A DNA stretch of 64,000 bases from Artemisia argyi (lineage: Eukaryota > Streptophyta > Magnoliopsida > Asterales > Asteraceae). The stretch's first letter is position 1; every line of letters begins with the position of its first letter. A program made the translations under genes and the position numbers. The notes under the pieces are model-generated. The model was given only the letters and a program-made list of their open reading frames with translations, searched no databases and had not been told where the DNA came from. Positions 54,741 through 64,000 of the stretch are shown here, one piece after another. The stretch spans positions 117,477,449-117,541,448 of the forward strand of contig CM060696.1 in the NCBI GenBank assembly GCA_030686995.1, in the 5' to 3' direction.

Positions 54741-56571
54741 CAAGCTAAAACACATAGAAAACTTGCACCACACCTTCTTATAACCTTCAAGTCCTAAAAC
54801 CTAAGGCACTTTTCTTATATTTTGTAAGAAAGTTAACTAGTTTTTGAAAGAAAACTAGTGTTTGATCTTCAATCTTGGAAATTTTCTAAGAAAAGTTGTT
54901 ATAACTTTAAAGTCTCCAAAAAAGACGTAGTTATAATCTTCAAATAGCTTTGGACTTTCAAGAAGGCGTCGTTATAATCTTTAAATAACCTCGGTTTATC
55001 ATAGATTGCAAGGGTGAAGCTTAAGTCTATCAAAGTCCGTACCTTACTAGTTACTTACCTTTCTTTTAGAAAGCCTCAAGTTGTAAGCAAACCCTAACAT
55101 ACTTTCTTGCTTAATTATCATTTTCATGCTCTTTGTGTTCCTTTCATGCTATATATGTTCTTGTTATTGTGTTCATGATGTTTAAAAAATGGATAAAACA
55201 AGTATTGGTATACATATGTTAACTTATGACAAGTAAACAAGCAAACTAGTGATTTTTATGGAGAACCACGACCAAAATAGTATAACTTTGATATTTGACA
55301 CTTACTTACTGTTAAAGAGGACTTAACAAGGAAAACATAGCAATTTGAATCACCCAAAACGAGTACCCGAGTCAAAAGTTATGACCATTTGAAGTTAGCG
55401 AAACCAAAATGGCAAAACTGCCTATACCTACTGTTTTTGCATTCTGCCATTTTGAAAGTCACCCTTCTGGTCCGATTCATCAAAAAGTTAAAACACGAAA
55501 GTTGTCAGAACGATGTTTTTGTTCAGGAACAAAGAAGGTCGAGCCCTGAAAACGCTTTCCGAGTGATAATTTTCTTCAAAATCTTAACAGCCCATTTTAG
55601 ACCAAAGTCACCATATTATAGTTATGATTTACTAAGACCAAGAGGTCTAATGACCTAAAGCCAAGACCACAACCATGGCTAAAGCCAAGGTTGAGTCTCA
55701 AGACCATGGAAAAATGACCAAGGTCACGGCGAAGCCATGACTAAATGACCATATAAACTTACTTAGGCGAAAACATGAAACAAGGAGTTGACGATAACTT
55801 GAGCAAACAATTTGGATCTACTCCACCTAAAGAACCATGAGATACAAGTTATAATAAACTTACCCTAATAACAATCTTCATGTAAAAATAGACTTTCCTA
55901 AGTTTATTCAAATATTGGACATGTAACTTTTCGGATTAAAACTTATACATTTGTTATCAAATACTACAATAGTATGGAGCCTCATGTGAGGAGTTCATTA
56001 AGTAAGCCGTCGAGATGAGTTGTGGATTTACGAATTAAAGTGTCCTGGCTCCTCGAACGTTTACTCCATGACTTCTGAATTATGTCGGCCCGAACGGTAG
56101 TAAGAGATATACAACTTATACATGTTTCATAAACCATTTATATTCAAAGACTTACGCTATATACTAAGTACTACATCATGAACATTATGCAAGACATATA
56201 TAGGCAATTCTTCGTATTCTTAGACGTTACTCCAAACCTAAGTCGCAACGTTCTATTATAGGCTACTCTTAGAGACTTTCACGATTCGACTACCACTTTG
56301 ATTTCACATCACTTAGGCTTAAGGTGAGTCATAGCCCCTACTCTTTTAATACTTGTTCTAACTCTTTGGGGGAGATACATGCACAACTACTTGCTTACTT
56401 GTACAAATACTCTTAAACATTTATACTTGATTGTGTTATACTTGATTGGCATTATACTTGATTGCGTTATACATACTTGTTACACTATACTTGCTTAATT
56501 TAAATACAAGATTCGTATTTACATGCATACATAATACTCTATTCTGCCAGAGAGGTATTGGTAGTACTCAT

Positions 56572-56672
56572 GGGAAGATGCCCCCTACCCTTGTGTCTAT
56601 ACTTGACCTTGGATGACGTAGTACTATTTGGGAAGATGCCCCCGCCCTTGTGTCTATTCTTGACCTTGGGTG
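56572..56672 (+). repeat. Tandem duplication of about 59 bp in E5 LTR
   Basis: gggaagatgccccc, cccttgtgtctat and cttgaccttgg recur in the same order about 59 bp apart. Also in the 3' LTR at about 61919-62020. Confidence 0.7.
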
Positions 56673-57150
56673 AATATAATCTGGTGCATTGTATAAACTA
56701 ACTTTTAGCAGTGGGTTGTGGACACACAGGTTGCAAGTCTCTTATGGCGGGACTTGCAACTGAGTGGATTCTCAATGCCTTTGCTATGTGAACATTCTTT
56801 TAAGGCTTTTTCAACTGTTTTGAGACAAACACTATGAGCTCACCAACCATTGTGTTGACACTTTAGCATGTTTATCTCAGGTCTATAAGGCGATAGCTGT
56901 TGCATGGAGCATAGAGTCGCTTGGCATGTTTTGAAGACTTATGCTTTTATCTTTACCATTCAATATGTCTTAAAACTCTTATGTATTGTATTATGGAACT
57001 CAAGTTTGTAACTCGGAATTTATTAATCGAATGGTAACTGTTCAAAAATGTCTCATTTAGAGTTCGTTTTCTATACCTTGTACTTTGTATTATGAAGTAG
57101 CACCCCTATGACACAGTCTTCCGCTGCGATATTTTGGGGGTGTTACAGAT

Positions 57151-57163
57151 TGGTATCAGAGCC
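57151..57163 (+). other. E5 primer binding site
   Basis: TGGTATCAGAGCC, initiator Met tRNA type, three bases after the LTR end. Confidence 0.85.
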
Positions 57164-57853
57164 TTGGTTATAGAGAACTAGGTTGCATATACTACCTAGA
57201 CTATAACTGCTATAAACATTAAGACTCTCCTCTTTATTTTGCCTTACACACACTTCATGCGCATATGCTTATTGCTAATTGTTTGTTTATGAGAAACCCC
57301 AGACAATAGTCAAGTCATCAAAAATTTAGAGCTAAGTAATAATTGTTTAATTAACTTAATCTTGTGACAGTTCTTGTTTGATAAGACATAAGATTAAGTT
57401 AAATAAAGGTTATTAGTTTCCTGTAGAGATTTGATGATTTGCCTTATACTTACTTTATATGATTCTAAAACCTAGAAGTGGTTCATATGTCCTAGTACGA
57501 CACTCAAACCTTTCTACAAGCGCGACTAGTCCATTTCGTCATATCACCTTCTCTAGATACCCAGACTACATTACCCTTTCACAACTTAAGAGCAGATGAT
57601 AGAAAGTCTACCCAATTATGTAGTACCAATTGTTGAGTTATGTGTGCCTGGTAAATATGTATACGTGTGAAAGGAAGCAATTATAATTATGGTGGCCAAC
57701 ATAATTATAAATGCGTCACGACTCACGTAGACATATGTAACCATGCTTACATTAAGCGATGATTGACTCAAAATTGACAAAATTAAAGACTAAGTGGTCT
57801 AGGAATATCACCTCATATCTGACATCGACAAAATATCCCTCCTTGTAGATACC
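57164..57853 (+). other. E5 leader
   Basis: About 690 bp of untranslated leader. No coding frame or other structure noted. Confidence 0.6.
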
Positions 57854-58183
57854 GTGGCACCAAAGAGAGTAACTCGTAGCACTAGCCGAGGTGGTGCAAC
57901 ACCAAGAGGTGGAAGAACTGGTGATCGTGGAGGTAGAGGAGCTGCTCACGACACTAGTAACCCTAGTAATGATAGTGGAAGAACTGGTGGACATGGAGGT
58001 AGAGGAGATGCTCACGACACTAGTAACCCTAGTAACGATGGTGGAAATCCAGATGTCTCCACCATTATTGCCCAACAACTACAAAACCTACTTCCCACCA
58101 TAGTCACACAAGTTGGCAATCACATGAACAATTCGGGAAACCACGGAAGCATAAATGACGCTACAAATGATGGAGGAAGGAAT

Positions 58184-58215
<32 letters not shown>

Positions 58216-59224
58216 CCATAGGACTGGATGTACGTATAAGGAATTTACGTCATGCAAACCAATTGAGTTTAATGGTAAAGGAGGTGCATTGGCATATACA
58301 CGATGGGTCGAGAAGATGGAGTCAGTGATTGACATCAGTAACTGTGCAATCCACCAGAGAGTGAAATATTCTGCATGCTTGCTATCAAAAAAGGCATTGA
58401 CATGGTGGAACATGCAGATTCAAGCAAGGACTAGAGAAGCAGCTGTAGGCATGACATGGGACGACTTTAAGGGACTACTGAAGGAAGAATACTGCCCGGT
58501 TAATGAAATGCAAAAACTAGAAGACGAGTTTTGGCATCACTCTATGGTAGGGGCTGGTCATGCAACCTACACAGATCGGTTTCATGAACTAGCTAAACTA
58601 GTTCCTTATCTGGTTACCCCTGAATCCAAAAGGATTGAGATGTACATCTATGGCCTTGTTCCTGAGATTCGTGGGACAGTAAAAACAACCGAACCTCCCA
58701 CAATTCAGAGTGCAATATTAAGAGCAGGGACCCTAACAGATGAGATGGTTAGGAATGGAACTTTGAAGATTAGTGATAAAAGGAAGGGAGCAGGTGAATC
58801 AAGCGAGCAAAAGGGTACAATGGTTGATAATAAGAGAGCAAGAGGATTTGCGGCAACAGTTTATGATTAGGGAAAGTATGAAGGTCCACATCCTAAGTGT
58901 AATAAATGTGCTTATCATCATCAGAAGTCTGAGCCATGCCGAGTGTGTACACAATGCAAACAGTTGGGTCATTTTGCAAATAGGTGTGGAGCACCGGTGA
59001 ATGCGGGCAATATAAGAAACAACCAAAAGACATGCTTTGAGTGCAACAGCCCAAACCACTTCCGAGATACTTGTCCTAAGTTAAATAGGGCACAGGGACA
59101 AGTGCTGGATAACCCGACTCTAGCAGTAATGCTTGAAGAAAATAACCCAAACCGTGGATACAATGTTAGTCCACCTCGGGGTCGAGCATACTATTTGGGT
59201 GCTAAGGAAGCCCGCAATGCGTAA
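57854..59224 (+). pseudogene. gag: E5 gag, start codon lost and one premature stop
   Basis: One frame of 456 sense codons. It begins at a GTG in the context accGTGgcacc where gags of this type start Met-Ala-Pro-Lys-Arg, so the ATG seems mutated. The N-terminus is Arg/Gly-rich with a tandem repeat of about 20 residues (HDTSNPSND twice) and a poly-Asn run coded by an AAC microsatellite (about 58186-58216). The gag capsid domain follows (about residues 130-300; LTWWNMQIQA, EYCPVNEMQKLEDEFWH, MYIYGLVPEIRG). TAG 58868-58870 interrupts. The same frame then has two CCHC knuckles (CTQCKQLGHFANRC, CFECNSPNHFRDTC) and ends at TAA 59222-59224, just where protease should begin. Likely a single-step internal deletion of pol. 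Confidence 0.87.
58186..58216 (+). repeat. (AAC)n microsatellite coding poly-Asn in E5 gag
   Basis: About ten AAC units; codes for a run of Asn in the linker before the capsid domain. Confidence 0.85.
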
Positions 59225-59346
59225 CGGGTACGTACCTTATATTACCATATTATTCTATTCTAAACCTAGCTTTATTATGCCGTTATTAAGATAAGAGACC
59301 TAGACACACTAAACTTCGGGACGAAGTTTCCTGAAGGGGTAGAGAC
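59225..59346 (+). other. E5 3' end with polypurine tract
   Basis: 122 bp from the end of gag to the 3' LTR. The purine-rich tgaaggggtagagac (about 59332-59346) directly precedes TGTAACA and is the likely plus-strand primer. pol should have stood between gag and here. Confidence 0.75.
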
Positions 59347-62300
59347 TGTAACAATTCGCATTTTCAGATTAATTACTATTCCCGGAAAATTTCACTATTC
59401 ACTTTTTACTATTCACTTTTCACTATTCATCTCAGAAATTTTTATTTCATATTCTCGTAAGTTAAACTATTTTAACGATAATCCGAGAGTTTGACGCTCG
59501 TCGGATCATTTCTGCAAAAATCACAAAGCCGTGTCCGAGATTTACTTTTAGGTTTAAACGTCATTCCAGCATCCCGATATGTCCATAAAACATTATAAAC
59601 AATAGAAATATGATTTTCTCTCATTTTAGGATAATTCCAAAAGTTTTGGAATTTTACGTTTTTCAGTTCAGCGTTTTACGCGAATTACGCGTTTTAGACC
59701 CGTGTTTCCAGTTTTTAGCAGGGTTTTAGCACCCGATAGATCCTACCACTCATTTTATATTTTATTATGGAGTATATTGATAAGTTCTAGCATATTTATA
59801 AGTTTCATATTTTTAGGATACCCGGTTTTACGTTTCGTGACTTAAAAACTTACGGTTAGCAATTTACGGAGTCAAAACTAGCTACATACTTAGGATATTA
59901 TCATCCAAAGACCATGACTACTCATCTAGTCACCCTTATCTTATTGAAACCGACTTAGGGGGGGGAGTCACCATGTGTGGTTAAATCTTAACCATTGATC
60001 TCTAGGATGGTTACAAGTGTCAAAAACTAACCATGGTTAAATTCTAACCCAATATATGGTTAACTATTTTTCCTACCCTATAAATACCAAGCTAAAACAC
60101 ATAGAAAACTTGCACCACACCTTCTTATAACCTTCAAGTCCTAAAACCTAAGGCACTTTTCTTATATTTTGTAAGAAAGTTAACTAGTTTTTGAAAGAAA
60201 ACTAGTGTTTGATCTTCAATCTTGGAAATTTTCTAAGAAAAGTTGTTATAACTTTAAAGTCTCCAAAAAAGACGTAGTTATAATCTTCAAATAGCTTTGG
60301 ACTTTCAAGAAGGCGTCGTTATAATCTTTAAATAACCTCGGTTTATCATAGATTGCAAGGGTGAAGCTTAAGTCTATCAAAGTCCGTACCTTACTAGTTA
60401 CTTACCTTTCTTTTAGAAAGCCTCAAGTTGTAAGCAAACTCTAACATACTTTCTTGCTTAATTATCATTTTCATGCTCTTTGTGTTCCTTTCATGCTATA
60501 TATGTTCTTGTTATTGTGTTCATGATGTTTAAAAAATGGATAAAACAAGTATTGGTATACATATGTTAACTTATGACAAGTAAACAAGCAAACTAGTGAT
60601 TTTTATGGAGAACCACGACCAAAATAGTATAACTTTGATATTTGACACTTACTTACTGTTAAAGAGGACTTAACAAGGAAAACATAGCAATTTGAATCAC
60701 CCAAAACGAGTACCCGAGTCAAAAGTTATGACCATTTGAAGTTAGCGAAACCAAAACGGCAAAACTGCCTATACCTACTGTTTTTGCATTCTGCCATTTT
60801 GAAAGTCACCCTTCTGGTCCGATTCATCAAAAAGTTAAAACACGAAATTTGTCGGAACGATGTTTTCGTTCAGGAACAAAGAAGGTCGAGCCCTGAAAAC
60901 GCTTTCCGAGTGATAATTTTCTTCAAAATCTTAACAGCCCATTTTAGACCAAAGTCACCATATTATAGTTATGATTTACTAAGACCAAGAGGTCTAATGA
61001 CCTAAAGCCAAGACCACAACCATGGCTAAAGCCAAGGTTGAGTCTCAAGACCATGGAAAAATGACCAAGGTCACGGCGAAGCCATGACTAAATGACCATA
61101 TAAACTTACTTAGGCGAAAACATGAAACAAGGAGTTGACGATAACTTGAGCAAACAATTTGGATCTACTCCACCTAAAGAACCATGAGATACAAGTTGTA
61201 ATAAACTTACCCTAATAACAATCTTCATGTAAAAATAGACTTTCCTAAGTTTATTCAAATATTGGACATGTAACATTTTGGATTAAAACTTATACATTTG
61301 TTATCAAATACTACAATAGTAGGGAGCCTCATGTGAGGAGTTCATTAAGTAAGCCGTCGAGATGAGTTGTGGATTTACGAATTAAAGTGTCCTAGCTCCT
61401 CGAACGTTTACTCCATGACTTCTGAATTATGTCGGCCCGAACGGTAGTAAGAGATATACAACTTATACATGTTTCATAAACCATATATATTCAAAGACTT
61501 ACGCTATATACTAAGTACTACATCATGAACATTATGCAAGACATATATAGGCAATTCTTCGTATTCTTAGACGTTACTCCAAACCTAAGTCGCAACGTTC
61601 TATTATAGGCTACTCTTAGAGACTTTCACGATTCGACTACCACTTTGATTTCACATCACTTAGGCTTAAGGTGAGTCATAGCCCCTACTCTTTTAATACT
61701 TGTTTTAACTCTTTGAGGGAGATACATGCACAACTACTTGCTTACTTGTACAAATACTCTTAAACATTTATACTTGATTGTGTTATACTTGATTGGCATT
61801 ATACTTGATTGCGTTATACATACTTGTTACACTATACTTGCTTAATTTAAATACAAGATTCGTATTTACATGCATACATAATACTCTATTCTGTCAGAGA
61901 GGTATTGGTAGTACTCATGGGAAGATGCCCCCTACCCTTGTGTCTATACTTGACCTTGGATGACGTAGTAATATTTGGGAAGATACCCCCGCCCTTGTGT
62001 CTATTCTTGACCTTGGGTGAATATAATCCGGTGCATTGTATAAACTAACTTTTAGCAGTGGGTTGTGGACACACTGGTTGCAAGTCTCTTATGGCGGGAC
62101 TTGCAACTGAGTGGATTCTCAATGCCTTTGCTGTGTGAACATTCTTTTGAGGCTTTTTCGACTGTTTTAAGACAAACTCTATGAGCTCACCAACCATTGT
62201 GTTAACACTTTAGCATGCTTATCTCAGGTCTATAAGGCGATAGCTGTTGCATGGAGCATAGAGTCGCTTGGCATGTTTTGAAGACTTATGCTTTTATCTT

Positions 62301-62494
62301 TACCATTCAATATGTCTTAAAACTCTTATGTATTGTATTATGGAACTCAAGTTTGTAACTCGGAATTTATTAATCGAATGGTAACTTTTCAAAAACGTCT
62401 CATTTAGAGTTCGTTTTCTATACCTTGTACTTTGTATTATGAAGTAGCACCCCTATGACACAGTCTTCCGCTGCGATATTTTGGGGGTGTTACA
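59347..62494 (+). repeat. E5 3' LTR
   Basis: Partner of 53997-57147 with few differences, mainly single bases and a shorter G run near 59957. The terminus TGTTACA is followed by GATTG. Confidence 0.94.
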
Positions 62495-64000
62495 GATTGG
62501 TACTCAGTACCCACAAAATATAATTCAACTTTACCCTTCTCGACATGCTCCTTGATGAAATGGTATCGGAGATCAATGTGTTTGGATTTGAGGTGATGAA
62601 CTGTGTTGCAGGAGATTGCAATGGCACTTTTGGAATCGCAGTAGATCAGAATTTTATTGAATAGGTAGCCATAGTCTTTAAGTTGTGATCTCATCCAAAT
62701 GACTTGGGCACAACAAGCAGACATAGCTACGTATTCAGATTCTATAGATGACAGTGAAGTGCAGTCCTGCTTCTTTGATTGCCATGACACAAGTTTATCT
62801 CCAAGAAACTGTAAGCCACCTGATGTACTTTTTCGTGAGTCTAAGCATCCTGCATGGTCTGCGTCTGAAAAAGCTATTAGTTCAAAACCAGAATCCTTCG
62901 GATACTAGATCCCCAAGTGGATGGTTCCCTTTATGTATCGAAGGATTATTTTTGCCTCATTGAGGTATTTCTCAGTTGGTTTAGACTGATATCGAGAACA
63001 CATATAGACAGCAAATACAATGTTAGGTCTACTAGATGTGAGGTACATGAGGAACCCAATAATACTTCGGTATTTGGTAGGGTCAACAGGGGTCCCATGT
63101 ATATCAGCATCTAGTTTTGTAGAATTGGCCATCGGTGTATTCATTGTATCACAGCTTTGCATTCCATGTTTCTTTAAAATCTCAAGAGCATATTTGGACT
63201 AATTTAGAAAAATTCCACGGGGTGATTGATGAACTTGTAGTCCTAAAAAGAACGTAAGTTCACCCATCATGGACATTTCAAAATTATCTGTCATTAATTT
63301 TGCAAAATCTATTGAGTAATTTTTGTTGGTTGAAGCAAAAATAATGTCATCGACATAAATTTGAATGATTAATAAGTCCATCCCGTATATTTTTGTAAAC
63401 AGTGTAGGATCCACCGAGCCTAGAGTAAAATCATTAGCCAACAGGAATTTAGAAAGCTTATCATACCACGCCTTGGGGGCTTGCTTGAGACCGTAGAGAG
63501 ACTTCTTAAGCTTGTAGACATGATTGGGACGTTTTGGATCAACGATTCCTTCAGGTTAATTGACATAAACCACTTCTCGGAGTTGACCGTTCAGAAAAGC
63601 CATTTTCACGTCCATTTGGTAAACAATCATATTCCGATGAGCAGCAAATGCTAAAAATATCCGTACAGGTTCAAGTCTAGCTACCAGAGCAAATGATTCT
63701 TCAAAGTCGATTCCTTCTTCTTGAGAGTATCCTTTTGCTACCAAGCGTGATTTGTTGCGTATGACAGTGCCTTCTGCATCCAGTTTGTTTTTCCAGATCC
63801 ATTTTAAACCAATGACAATGATTCCTTCTGGTTTTTCAACCATTTCCCAGACTTCTAATCTTTGAAAGGATTCGAATTCTTCTTGCATAGACTTAATCCA
63901 GTTTTCATAAGTCATAGCTACTTTGACGTTTTTAGGCACGGTTTCACAAACTATGAGTGCATAAATGCAAGTTTCACCGTCTGTGTTAAGGCGTTGTCTT
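62495..64000 (-). pseudogene. pol: Copia C pol: RT and RNase H, four regions split by in-frame stops
   Basis: Reverse-strand, single frame from the window edge to E5. The RT fingers ([46 protein letters not shown]) end at TAA 63556-63558. The palm with the catalytic YVDD box (63346-63357) and FFLGLQVHQSP ends at TAG 63199-63201. The connection region (TPMANSTKLDAD, YRSIIGFLMYLTSSRP) ends at TAG 62905-62907. RNase H follows (SDADHAGC, SIESEYVAMSACCAQ, CDSKSAIAIS, KHIDLRYHFI) and stops at the E5 insertion, resuming at 53996. Each stop is one transition away from the residue conserved in Copia pol (Gln, Gln, Trp). Integrase and protease lie beyond the window. Confidence 0.88.

Larger units (their letters stand above)
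53997..57147 (+). repeat. E5 5' LTR
   Basis: 3151 bp. Contains a G run (about 54608-54619), a TATA box (tataaata, 54733-54740), phrases repeated in tandem (gggaagatgccccc...cttgaccttgg at about 56572-56612 and 56630-56670), and a ttgattg-rich stretch. A frame at 55389-55658 is present in both LTRs without a recognisable domain. Confidence 0.94.
53997..62494 (+). mobile_element. E5: gag-only Tekay-like Gypsy element
   Basis: LTRs 53997-57147 and 59347-62494 (3151 and 3148 bp, TGTAACA...TGTTACA) around an internal region of only 2.2 kb: Met-type primer site, gag, purine tract. TSD AATTG on the left (53992-53996) and GATTG on the right (62495-62499); the interrupted Copia C frame shows that the original was AATTG. 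pol was removed by one deletion just after gag. The LTRs are nearly identical, so the insertion is fairly recent. It cannot move without pol in trans. Confidence 0.93.
47954..64000 (-). mobile_element. Copia C: Sirevirus-like Copia element, minus strand, runs off the right edge
   Basis: Reading on the minus strand: pol (64000 to 53922, split by E5), a 2-kb spacer, an env-position ORF (51920-50605), a long 3' region with several purine tracts, and the 3' LTR (48297-47954). Protease, gag and 5' LTR are outside the window. The order pol, extra ORF, multiple purine tracts, LTR matches Sireviruses. At least seven disabling changes are visible. Inserted in Copia B at 47953/47954. Confidence 0.82.

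Noticed and set aside
57752..58078. Antisense Ser/Thr-rich frame over E5 gag
   Set aside because: Reverse reading of the Gly/Arg/Asn-rich gag repeats; codon bias and homology support the plus-strand gag.

Overview
This window reads as plant nuclear heterochromatin made almost entirely of LTR retrotransposons nested inside one another. I see no host gene, rRNA, complete tRNA or CRISPR array. The gag, accessory and pol proteins resemble retroelement proteins I associate with Asteraceae (daisy family, possibly Anthemideae). That assignment comes from memory of protein families, not from a search.

Left nest. E1 is an Athila-like Gypsy unit (LTRs 228-3970 and 6918-10655, tRNA-Asp-type primer site). 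Its second LTR is followed by another primer site and by a broken Athila-type pol (10700-11306, resuming at 44070-45066). That pol is split by a 32.8 kb insertion: E2m (11307-44069, minus), whose 3' LTR is split by E3 (12317-36797, plus, Sirevirus-like Copia derivative with no pol), whose gag is split by E4 (15339-30290, plus, Tekay-like Gypsy), whose 5' LTR is split by E2p (17050-23224, plus, same LTR family as E2m). TSDs are ATGG (E2m), AAATG (E3) and ATATC (E2p); E4 has no clean TSD.

Right nest. The E1 pol is cut again at 45067 by Copia A (LTR 45067-45518, first 40 codons of gag), which is cut by Copia B (LTR 45710-46214). A minus-strand Sirevirus-like Copia C (3' LTR 47954-48297, running off the right edge) lies inside B. 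Its RNase H is split by E5 (53997-62494, plus), a gag-only Tekay-like element with 3.15-kb LTRs and TSD AATTG/GATTG.

How the parts work. Only E4 and Copia C carry recognisable pol in their own frame, and both are disabled by nonsense codons and deletions. E1a, E2, E3 and E5 are non-autonomous: they keep LTRs, primer sites, polypurine tracts and gag or accessory ORFs, and would need enzymes supplied in trans. Intact-looking ORFs are the E2p 285-aa protein, the E2m gag, and the E3 399-aa ORF2.

Most interesting signals: U5 segments complementary to the 5' half of tRNA-Asp, about 85-100 nt upstream of a tRNA-Asp primer site, in E2 and more weakly in E1; a GC-rich palindrome cassette in E3 that precedes the LTR TATA box and recurs before both accessory ORFs; retropepsin-like domains in E2 that lack the catalytic D-[ST]-G; TGACGGCGTCA arrays in E2 promoters; a nine-copy motif phased at about 21 bp in Copia B; and an inner element with more diverged LTRs than its host.
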